Positions 49,067 through 58,917 of a stretch of 64,000 nt of DNA are shown here, in pieces. Source of the stretch: Doryteuthis pealeii (Eukaryota > Mollusca > Cephalopoda > Myopsida > Loliginidae). Position 1 is the first letter of the stretch, and each line of letters starts with the position of its first letter. Position numbers and translations under genes: made by a program. The stretch is taken from contig CM042179.1 of assembly GCA_023376005.1 (NCBI GenBank), forward strand, positions 18,921,072 through 18,985,071. Direction: 5' to 3'. The notes under the pieces were generated by a model. It was not told where the DNA came from. It worked only from the letters and a program-made list of their open reading frames with translations, and did no database searches.

Positions 49067-51110
49067 AAGAGATCAAAATTAGAGACCTTGTCACATGATG
49101 GTTCTCAGACAACACTTATGAAATGTGTCTAGTTGCTTGATATGATACCTGTAAGGAGTCCAGGTCTTGCTGCCATATAGCAATGACAGCCTCATACACA
49201 TTGCCTTTTGACCCAGACCCATTTCTTGAGTCAAGAAAATGAAGTTGTTTTTTTATTAATTTGATTGACTATTTCATCATAGCTTATACGACTGCCAAGT
49301 AGGTGAAAGATTTAGTATATTTTAGATCCTGGTTGTCAACTTGCATGAAAACTGTGCTTAGGAGTGGGATTAGGTCGATGGATAATCTCAGTTTTCTTAA
49401 TACTGATGGTAAGGTTAAATGTTTTGATGCATGAGAGAAACAATAAACAATTAGTTGAGCCTCTGCCACTAGGGCAGCATCATCAGCAAAAAGCATGTCT
49501 AACACCATTTGAGTCATTGTTCTTGTTTTAGCCTTAGATTCTCTGATGGTCTAGAAGGCCTCCGCTTGTTCAAAACTGAAAATTCACTCCTGCATCTAAA
49601 TCTTTGAAAGCATATTCCATCATTACAGAAAAGTACAAAGCAAACAAAACTGGTGCAGAGGAAACAGCCATGCTTAGTTCCGGTACCAACAGAGAAGGAA
49701 TCAGATGCCTGACACAACAATAGCCTTTATGCCTTCATGAAATGAAATGATGTTGAGCATGTTATCGGAGACACTACTTTTTTCAGAACCTTCTACAAGG
49801 CTTTAACGGTTTACAGAATCAAAGGCCTTTGTTAGGTCAACAAATACCATATACATTTCTTTGTTCTTCTCCCTTACTTTTCCAGACTTTTGTTTCAAAG
49901 AGAAAATCATGTCGATAGCCCCACAACTAGTTCTGAATCCACACTCGACTCAGGATATACCTTGTTGACAAGATGTTTAATTAATCAAATTAAGCATAAC
50001 ACAAGCAAGGATTTTCCCTACAATACAAGCAGCAAAATACCACAATGATTGTCACAAACTGCAATGCTTTTTTTTCTTAAAGAAAAATCATAGCATCTTT
50101 TAAATTTTGTGGGACATGTTTCTTCTGCCATATCAGAATAAACAACTCTGTAAACCTTTTTATTAATTTCTTTACAACTTAATTCATATACCTTGAGAGG
50201 TATAATCAACCAGGTGCTTTACCCGATGACAACTGTTTAATGGCAGTTTGAACATCGGTTAAATTTGGTTGATGTCCGAGTTGTTTTATGATAGGTCTTT
50301 GAGGGATGAAATAGATGACATCCTCATTTGTAGAAGATGAAACATTCAGAATAGATTCCTTCCTTCTAGACAAAATGTCAGACTTTTTGGTAAGCATGAC
50401 TTCTCCATCTGCAGACATAATAGGTGCTGTCTTCAAGGTTGCAGACCAAAAACCTCCTTCAAGCTATTATAGAAAGTTTTGCTATCTTTGTCAGCTGCTT
50501 GTTGTAGCTGCTTTATTAGCCCCTTTTAAATAAATGATAAGCCTTCTTTTTTGTCTGACAGCTTTTATCAGACAGTTTTATGAGCTTTAATCCTATCCTC
50601 AATAAGTTTTTTTAATTTCTTGTTCCTTCTCATCAAACCAATCTTGGTGTTTTGTGATGTAGCAAGCCAAGAATCTCACAAAAGATGCAGAATATGCTGC
50701 CTCCTCCTTTATCTTACCAGGAATCCTCATGCTATCTGGTATATCAACATTTTCAAACAACTAAGTTAAATTTAGCTGAAGCTCTGTCTACTTTAAGGGA
50801 TTCTTCAAGATGTTAACATCTGTGTGTTTTGCCATTCTTATGATTTTCATGTTGTTTACCAAAATATCCTAAGAGACAAGTGATATGGTATGATAGGCCT
50901 CCCTTAAAGAATCACCTTCTAGTTTGATGTAGTTAATAAGATGCAAGTCCTTGGGGCAAGGGTGCATCCAAGTGGTCTTATGAGAACTTTGGTTTATTGG
51001 AAAAGGTGTTAGTAATACTCAAGCCAAATTCTTCACAGATGATAACTGCAGACCATTTGTGTTCATCTTACCACCCATGATGACCCATCACATCAGTCCA
51101 AGCTTCAAAG
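48815..51110 (-). mobile_element. LINE-b: dead non-LTR retrotransposon, arm B
   Basis: Reverse-complement copy of 56268-58563. On the minus strand: end of endonuclease near 51110, linker with KHQDWFDE near 50640, DGEVMLTKKSDILSRRKES and IPQRPIIKQLGHQPNLTDVQ (50415-50206), motif A VFVDLTKAFDSVN near 49840, LFADDAALVAEA near 49490, an A tract at 49033-49065 (seen as T) and LRWTGHVIRM near 48990. Catalytic aspartates are kept but stops and frameshifts make it inactive. It is 5' truncated within the endonuclease. Confidence 0.85.
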
Positions 51111-51217
51111 TCAGAACTATATATATGAAGATGACTCTTCAGTCGACTGAGACTCCTGAAGGATCTGCTACATAGTAAGCATACTTGAATACCAGTAGCA
51201 TTTGACTGTATCCTTGT

Positions 51218-51560
51218 TTTCTCAATGACTCACCACCTCAGCCCAGCCCTGGAGAGACATACTCTTCACATAAACTACATGTTGGAACTCCTCCACTTTG
51301 GATGTTGCTGGACTGAAAATCACCCTTTCAAACAGCCCGCTTCAATTTTTAATATTTAATTTGTTGGATTCAAATTCTTTCACAGATGGTGGCTCTCCAG
51401 CCAGGTCTGTTAGAAGCTGGCTTTTCCCAGTCCTCCACAGTTATGGCAGCATTCTTCAGAATGTCCTTGAGGCAGTCCTTAAACCTCAGTTTGGGTTTTG
51501 CACTGATGATGTTTGCCAGTTGAGACCTTCCCCTGAAATAGTTATTTTGGATTTGGCAAT
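51218..51560 (-). mobile_element. LINE-a: C-terminal fragment with zinc finger, arm B
   Basis: Minus-strand frame ending at 51370 reads KPKLRFKDCLKDILKNAAI, then TVEDWEKPASNRPGWRATIC, and is followed in another frame by the CSLCGRVCLSRAGL finger near 51240. In this arm the first part is continuous for more than 40 residues. It sits immediately upstream of LINE-b in the same direction, with a (CA)n run at its own 5' side. Confidence 0.75.
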
Positions 51561-51561
51561 C

Positions 51562-51584
51562 GTGTGTGTGTGTGTGTGTGTGTA
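51562..51584. repeat. (GT)n microsatellite, arm B
   Basis: About 11 GT units. Equivalents are the CA runs at 631-649 and 55796-55820. Confidence 0.9.
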
Positions 51585-51828
51585 TATTAGCATCACTTTG
51601 TAACAAAAACAAAACAATAGTTAAACAATAACCAGTCTTAATAATGATATACACTTGATAATGGTTTTGAACTGAAAGAACTTGATCTGCCAATAAATGG
51701 CTCTTTCAGATAAATCGTAATGCCTTTCAAGATTGTAACATCAAAAGAACTGTTTTGGAAGCTTGAAAGAAATAAAAAAAACTTGAAAGTAATAAGGATT
51801 CTGTTATGTTTACTCAAATTTGTTTGTG

Positions 51829-51832
<4 letters not shown>

Positions 51833-51886
<54 letters not shown>
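51833..51886. repeat. (TA)n microsatellite, arm B
   Basis: About 25 TA units. Equivalents: 324-382 in arm A and 55499-55553 in arm C, where the run is interrupted by extra T-A steps. Confidence 0.9.
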
Positions 51887-51890
<4 letters not shown>

Positions 51891-53656
51891 ATGTATGATA
51901 TAAAAGAATTTTACCTTCGATTACTGAGGCATTAAACTTGCTCGTGATTATATGTCCATACTGGATGATAAAATTTAATATCATAATGCACTGCAAAAAA
52001 CCTTATTATACTTAAAAAGTAAAAATGTCAATTTCAATAATCCAATCAAGGCCTACAATGCGGCAGAAATCTCAGAGCTAATTGGTTGCTTATTATTACA
52101 TAACCCTACAGACTTTATTGTGATGACATAATTATGATATTGGATGAATACACCCCTAGAAAAGAGATATATATTTTTTTAAAAAACTCAATTGTTTATT
52201 TGGCAAAATCGGATTCAAGTTAGATATACAAACCAATTTAAAAAATTGCAGATTACTTAGACATAACACTTAATATACAAGATGGTACAGTATCACCATT
52301 TAGAAAAGATAATCAAACCCTAGCTACATTAACATAGGATCTAAACCCCCCCCCCAAAAAAAAAAGATTTTGAAAATATATCCAATGGAATAATGGTTAG
52401 CTATTCAACTAACTCATTATATCACAAGAATATAATAGACTACAAAAAAGGATAGCATGCTATAAAACTTTAACTAGAATATAAAACCCAAATGAAACAT
52501 CCAAATATAGGTAATAAGAGGAAAAATAGAAAAGAAAATATCCTCTGGTTTACACCACCATTCAAACATGGCCATAAGATAATAAACTGGCAGGGCTTTT
52601 TCAAACTAATACCATCCCCCCCAATATCTTACATGAAATCTTCAATAAAAATACAGTCAAACTTAAGGCTGTACTGTATGCCCAATATGGGGAACTTAAT
52701 CAATAAAAGCAATTGTAAAAAAATCAACTAAAGCAATAAGCGCTAATTGGTAACTGATTAACAATGCAGAATATCCCCTGAAAGAGTGTGGTATATAAGG
52801 TCGGAGTATATACAAGTTATGGCCATGTGAAAAACTGTTTCACACTCTAATGAAATTGTTTTCACGGTCATAATTTCAATATTCACTTACGCAATTGCCT
52901 GTAATTAATCAATTATCTTAATTAATTCATTGTAATTAACCCTGAAGATGCTTATGGTAAATTCAATGGGTTATTTCTATATACCACCGTAATATCATAA
53001 ATGCCAGTTTTCTGAGTGGTCGTATTATGAGGGAGTCCTTCACATGAGTCCCTTACAGAGTGATCTGTGTGTAACTTTAATAGTGGCTAGCACCACACCA
53101 CTGTTGGGGTATGGGGAAGATGGTCATTCCATTATATCACCACACCTGAGCTAAATTCTTCCATTGGAATTTAACTTTTTAATATTTCTTCTTTTTTGGA
53201 TTTGATGTAGCTGTTTTACAGCTTTCTTTTCCTCTCAACCTTTTTCTCCTCCCTGGCTGTTAATGATGGTGATGCTTGTGGAATTTGTGAAGAATAAGAA
53301 GTTAATGGTGCAAGCGGCATGTCCACCAGTACTTTATGTTATCGGAGGTGTGAACTCAGATACGTTGTATAGACTTCCATAAAGGAAGCTCCGCATCATT
53401 CTGTTCAATATTTTCAATATTCGTGGCCTGATTGATTTACATGTCTCTTGTGATCAATCACTTCCCTTGTTTATGTAGATCACTGTTCTAATTCTCTTGG
53501 TAACAATACCATCATCCAGAAACTTTTCCAGTTCAGTAATTTCTAAAAAAAACTTTATCACCCAGTATTTTTTTTTTTTTTGTATAAAATCACTGTTAGG
53601 AATTTTTTTTTTTTTTTTTTTTTTTTTTTTCAGCGCTTTGTTATTAACCTGTCAAA
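51887..53656. other. AT-rich sequence up to the second fold, arm B
   Basis: No gene recognised. It includes C/A homopolymers near 52345 and T tracts at 53570-53581 and 53600-53630. It pairs with 53722-55490 base for base apart from small indels. Confidence 0.65.
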
Positions 53657-53721
53657 ATCCAAACACTAGTGCAAAACTATCACCAGCAGAACTAATGTTT
53701 GCACAAAAGATAAGATCTGTA
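53657..53721. other. Loop 2: spacer at the second fold
   Basis: Arm B ends with a short stretch reading ttaacctgtcaaa and arm C begins with its complement, tttgacaggttaa. The 65 bases between are unpaired. Read on the plus strand they encode Ty3/gypsy integrase residues that continue in frame into arm C, but not back into arm B. The loop is therefore natural sequence joined to C, and B is the copied side. Confidence 0.85.
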
Positions 53722-53746
53722 TTTGACAGGTTAATACCGAAGGCTG

Positions 53747-53748
<2 letters not shown>
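53657..53748 (+). mobile_element. Ty3/gypsy integrase fragment at the second fold
   Basis: One open plus-strand frame reads NPNTSAKLSPAELMFAQKIR followed by SVFDRLIPKAE. This is the conserved region just before the C-terminal domain of Ty3/gypsy integrases, where the usual form is T(P)NxxxxxSPAELMFGRKIRTxFDxL. The coding sequence starts exactly at the left edge of the loop, runs through it and into arm C, and ends at an A tract of about 26 bases. It is not adjacent to the other gypsy fragment (43245-43530), so it comes from another insertion or a rearranged piece. Confidence 0.75.
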
Positions 53749-53777
<29 letters not shown>

Positions 53778-55490
53778 CTAAAACAGTGATTTTAATACAA
53801 AAAAAAAAAATACTGGGTGATAAAGTTTTTTTTAGAAATTACTGAACTGGAAAAAGTTTCTGGATGATGGTATTGTTACCAAGAGAATTAGAACAGTGAT
53901 CTACATAAACAAGGGAAAGTGATTGATCACAAGAGACATGTAAATCAAATCAGGCCACGATATATTGAAAATATTGAAACAGAATGATGCGGAGCTTCCT
54001 ATGGAAGTCTTATACAACGTATCTGAGTCACACCTCCCATTAACCATAAAGTACTGGTGGACATGCCGCTTGCACCATTAACTTCTTATTCTTCACAAAT
54101 TCCCACAGCATCACCATCATTAACAGCCAGGAGGAGAAAAAGGTTGAGAGAAAAGAAAGCTGTAAACAGCTACATCCAAATCCAAAAAAAGAAGAAATAT
54201 TAAAGTTAAATTCCAATGGAAGAATTTAGCTCAGGTGGGGGTGATATAATGGAATGACCCATCTTCCCCATCCCCAACAGTGGTGTGGTGCTAGCCACTA
54301 TTAAAGTACACACAGATCACTCTGTAAGGGACTCATGTGAAGGACTCTCCTCATAATACGACCACTCAGTAAAACTGGTCATTTATGATATTACGGTGTA
54401 TATAGAAATAACCCATTTGATTTTCACCATAAGCATCTTCAGGGTTAATTACAATGAATTAATTAAGATATTGATTAATTACAGGCAATTGCGTAAGTGA
54501 ATATTGAAATTATGACCGTTGAAAACAATTTCATAGAGTGTGAAACAGTTTTCAATGGCCATAAACTGTATATACTCCGACTTATATACCACACTCTTTC
54601 AGGGGATATTCTGCATTGTTAATAACAGTTACAATTAGGCGGCTTATTGCTTTAGTTGATTTTTTTACAATTGCTTTTATTGATTAAGTTCCCCATATTG
54701 GCATACAGGTACAGCTTAGTTTGACTGTATTTTTATTGAAGATTTCATGTAAGATATTGGGGGGGGGGTATTAGTTTAAAAAATCCTGCCTAGTTTATTA
54801 TCTATGGCCATGTTGAATGGTGGTGTAAACCAGAGGATATTTCTTTTCTATTTTTCCTCTTATTACCTATATTGGATGTTTCATTTGGGTTTTTATATTC
54901 TAGTTAAGTTTTATAGCTGCTATCCTTTTTTTTGTAGTCTATTATATTCTTGTTGAATATAATGAGTTAGTTGATAGTCTAACCATTATTCCATTGGATA
55001 TATTTTCAAAATCTTTTTTTTTTTTGGGGGGGGGGTTTAGATCCTATGTTAATGTAGCTAGGGTTTGATTATCTTTTCTAAATGGTGATACTGTACCATC
55101 TTGTATATTAAGTGTTATGTCTAAGTAATCTGCAATTTTTAAATTGGTTTGTATATCTAACTTGAATCCGATTTTGCCAAATAACAATTGAGTTTTTAAA
55201 AAAAATATATATATCTTCTTTTCTAGGGGTGTATTCATCCAATATCATAATTATGTCATCACAATAAGTCTGTAGGGGTTATGTAATAATAAGCAACCAA
55301 TTAGCTCTGAGATTTTCTGCCGCATTGTAGGCCTTGATGGGATTATTGAAATTGACATTTTTTTACTTTTAAGTATAATAAGGTTTTTTGGCAGTGCATT
55401 ATGATATTAATTTTATCATCCAGTATGGACATTAAATCACGAGCAAGTTTAATGCCTCAGTAATCGAAAGGTAAAATTCTTTTATATCAT
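53749..55490. other. AT-rich sequence after the second fold, arm C
   Basis: Mirror of 51887-53656. It starts with an A tract (53749-53774). No gene recognised. Confidence 0.65.
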
Positions 55491-55498
55491 ACATTATT

Positions 55499-55520
55499 TA
55501 TATATATATATTATATATAT

Positions 55521-55553
<33 letters not shown>
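55499..55553. repeat. (TA)n microsatellite, arm C
   Basis: TA units interrupted by extra T-A steps (tatattatata); compare 51833-51886 and 324-382. Confidence 0.88.
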
Positions 55554-55819
55554 CAAAACAAATTTGAGTAAACATAACAGAATCTTTATTACTTTCAAGT
55601 TTTTTTTTATTCTTTCAAGCTTCAAACAGTTCTTTTGATGTTACAATCTTGAAAGGCATTACGATTTATCTGAAAGAGCCATTTATTGGCAGATCAAGTT
55701 CTTTCAGTTCAAAACCATTATCAAGGTGTATATCATTATTAAGACTGGTTATTGTTTAACTATTGTTTTGTTTTTGTTACCAAAGTGATGCTAATATACA
55801 CACACACACACACACACAC

Positions 55820-56160
55820 GATTGCCAAATCCCAAAAATAACTATTTCAGGGGAAGGTCTCAACTGGCAAACATCATCAGTGCAAACCAAACTGAGGTTT
55901 AAGGACTGCCTCAAGGACATTCTGAAGAATGCTGCCATAACTGTGGAGGACTGGGAAAAGCCAGCTTCTAACAGACCTGGCTGGAGAGCCACCATCTGTG
56001 AAAGAATTTGAATCCAACCAATTAAAATATTAAAAATTGAAGCGGGCTGTTTGAAAGGGTGATTTTCAGTCCAGCAACATCCAAAGTGGAGGAGTTCCAA
56101 CATGTAGTTTATGTGGAAGAGTATGTCTCTCCAGGGCTGGGCTGAGGTGGTGAGTCATCT
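55820..56160 (+). mobile_element. LINE-a: C-terminal fragment with zinc finger, arm C
   Basis: Copy of 650-1000 with fewer indels. The plus-strand frame to 56011 reads TKLRFKDCLKDILKNAAI, then TVEDWEKPASNRPGWRATIC. The zinc-finger-like CSLCGRVCLSRAGL follows near 56105-56150 in another frame. Confidence 0.78.
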
Positions 56161-56267
56161 GAGAAAACAAGGATACAGTCAAATGCTACTGGTATTCAAG
56201 TATGCTTACTATGTAGCAGATCCTTCAGGAGTCTCAGTCGACTGAAGAGTCATCTTCATATATATAG

Positions 56268-58324
56268 TTCTGACTTTGAAGCTTGGACTGATGTGATGGG
56301 TCATCATGGGGTTGGTAAGATGAACACAAATGGTCTGCAGTTATCATTCTGTGAAGAATTTGGCTTGAGTATTACTAACACCTTTTTCCAATAACCAAGT
56401 TCTCATAAGACCACTTGGATGCACCCTTGCCCCAAGGACTTGCATCTTATTAACTACATCAAAACTAGAAGGTGATTCTTTAAGGAGGCCTATCATACCA
56501 TATCACTTTGTCTCTTAGGATATTTGGTAAACAACATGAAAATCATAAGATGGCAAAACACACAGATGTTAACATCTTGAAGAATCCCTTAAAGTAGACA
56601 GAGCTGTCAGCTAAATTTAACTTAGTTGTTGAAAATGTTGATATACCAGATAGCATTGAGGATTCCTGGAATAGATAAAAGGAGGAGGCAGCATATTCTG
56701 CATCTTTGTGAGATTCTTGGCTTGCTACATCACAAACACCAAGATTGGTTTGATGAGAAGGAACAAGAAATTAATAAAAACTTATTGAGGATATGGATAA
56801 AGCTCATAAAAACTGTCTGATAAAAGCTGTCAGACAAAAAAGAAGGCTTATCATTTATTTAAAAGGGGCTAATAAAGCAGCTACAACAAGCAGCTGACAA
56901 AAGATAGCAAAACTTTCTATAATAGCTTGAAGGAGGTTTTTGGTCTGCAACCTTGAAGATCAGCACCTATTATGTCTGCAGATGGAGAAGTCATGCTTAC
57001 CAAAAAGTCTGACATTTTGTCTAGAAGGAAGGAATCTATTCTGAATGTTTCATCTTCTACAAATGAGGATGTCATCTATTTCATCCCTCAAAGACCTATC
57101 ATAAAACAACTCGGACATCAACCAAATTTAACCGATGTTCAAACTGCCATTAAACAGTTGTCATCGGGTAAAGCACCTGGTTGGTATACCTCTCAAGGTA
57201 TATGAATTAAGTTGTAAAGAAATTAATAAAAAGGTTACAGAGTTGTTTATTCTGATATGGCAGAAGAAACATGTCCCACAAAATTTAAAAGATGCTATGA
57301 TTTTTCTTTAAGAAAAAAAAGCATTGCAGTTTGTGACAATCATTGTGGTATTTTGCTGCTTTGTATTGTAGGGAAAATCCTTGCTTGTGTTATGCTTAAT
57401 TGATTAATTAAACATCTTGTCAACAAGGTATATCCTGAGTCCGAGTGTGGATTCAGAACTAGTTGTGGGGCTATCGACATGATTTTCTCTTTGAAACAAA
57501 AGTCTGGAAAAGTAAGGGAGAAGAACAAAGAAATGTATATGGTATTTGTTGACCTAACAAAGGCCTTTGATTCTGTAAACCGTAAAGCCTTGTAGAAGGT
57601 TCTGAAAAAAGTAGGTGTCTCCGATAACATGCTCAACATCATTTCATTTCATGAAGGCATAAAGGCTATTGTTGTGTCAGGCATCTGATTCCTTCTCTGT
57701 TGGTACCGGAACTAAGCATGGCTGTTTCCTTGCACCAGTTTTGTTTGCTTTGTACTTTTCTGTAATGATGGAATATGCTTTCAAAGATTTAGATGCAGGA
57801 GTGAATTTTCAGTTTTGAACAAGCGGAGGCCTTCTAGACATCAGAGATCTAAGGCTAAAACAAGAACAATGACTCAAATGGTGTTAGACATGCTTTTTGC
57901 TGATGATGCTGCCCTAGTGGCAGAGGCTCAACTAATTGTTTATTGTTTCTCTCATGCATCAAAAACATTTAACCTTACCATCAGTATTAAGAAAACTGAG
58001 ATTATCCATCGACCTAATCCCACTCCTAAGCACAGTTTTCCATGCAAGTTGACAACCAGGATCTAAAAATATACTAAATCTTTCACCTACTTGGGCAGTC
58101 GTATAAGCTATGATGAAATAGTCAATCAAATTAATAAAAAAACAACTTCATTTTCTTGACTCAAGAAATGGGTCTGGGTCAAAAGGCAATGTGTATGAGG
58201 CTGTCATTGCTATATGGCAGCAAGACCTGGACTCCTTACAGGTATCATATCAAGCAACTAGACACATTTCATAAGTGTTGTCTGAGAACCATCATGTGAC
58301 AAGGTCTCTAATTTTGATCTCTTC

Positions 58325-58355
<31 letters not shown>

Positions 58356-58563
58356 AAAAGTGATATGCCTGGTATGGAATTTTTTATAATCCAGTTCCAA
58401 CTTAGGTGGACTGGACATGTCATTCGAATGCTTGATGATTGACTCCCTTAGGTTCTGATGTATGGTTAACTACAAGAAGTGGTTCGCAATTTTGTGAGAC
58501 CTTTACTTTGGTATAAGGATAAACTTAAGTGCAACCTTAAGAACTGTTGACCCCTTTCAGGCC
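56268..58563 (+). mobile_element. LINE-b: dead non-LTR retrotransposon, arm C
   Basis: Clean copy of the same element. In order: SDFEAWTDVMGHHGVGK (56269), ILGLLHHKHQDWFDEKEQE (56716), DGEVMLTKKSDILSRRKES (56978) to AIKQLSSGKAPG (57150-57180), YELSCKEINKKVTELF (about 57200), KVYPESECGFRTSCGAIDMI (57430), VFVDLTKAFDSVNRKAL (57545), GTGTKHGCFLAPVLFALYFS (about 57710), LDMLFADDAALVAEAQLIVY (57885), FNLTISIKKTEIIHRPN (57970), then the A tract at 58326-58353 and FQLRWTGHVIRMLDD (58393). A stop after NRKAL and several frameshifts kill it. Confidence 0.88.
58326..58353 (+). repeat. Internal A tract within LINE-b
   Basis: About 28 A residues in a place where relatives have coding sequence between the polymerase and the LRWTGHVIRM block. 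LINE-b coding resumes on the far side, so this is an expansion or small insertion, not the 3' poly(A). Present in all three arms (3151-3180, 49033-49065). Confidence 0.75.
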
Positions 58564-58574
58564 TAAGCAGATGT

Positions 58575-58577
58575 ATA

Positions 58578-58638
<61 letters not shown>
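58575..58638. repeat. Compound (TG)n(TA)n microsatellite, arm C
   Basis: Lies between the facing 3' ends of LINE-b and LINE-c. Confidence 0.9.
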
Positions 58639-58640
<2 letters not shown>

Positions 58641-58917
58641 TGATACCTTTTTGATTTAGTGCGTCCTGGGATGCACATATTTGCTTTGAATATATGATTT
58701 TCTTAATAGAATGTAGGTTTTTTTATTATTTATGATCTGGGGAAATTACTAAAGCCATCTAACTCCTACCTTGTAACCTATCCTTTGTAATTCGTTTCTA
58801 AGAAACTATTCAAATGTATTTACAGTTAGCTTGAAATGGTAAGGTAAGAAAAAAGAAAAACACTGGGACACATGGATACGATTTTACTGCGTCCTTTTAG
58901 ATTGTTGTGTGTACCTA

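Larger units (their letters stand above)
26661..53656. repeat. Arm B of the inverted triplication (best copy of the locus)
   Basis: This 27-kb arm lies inverted between A and C and holds the whole distinct locus once. Its second half pairs with arm C with an almost constant coordinate sum of about 107378, so B and C hardly differ in length over 10 kb. Its first half pairs with A much less regularly. SYVN1 exons read in frame here and not in A. Confidence 0.92.

Noticed and set aside
38905..53656. Further SYVN1 exons (fourth transmembrane region onward, RING)
   Set aside because: I scanned the plus strand for the expected MERSP-type start, the VFGFEYA block and RING cysteines and found none. 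One cagatggaa site near 44065 does not continue as SYVN1.
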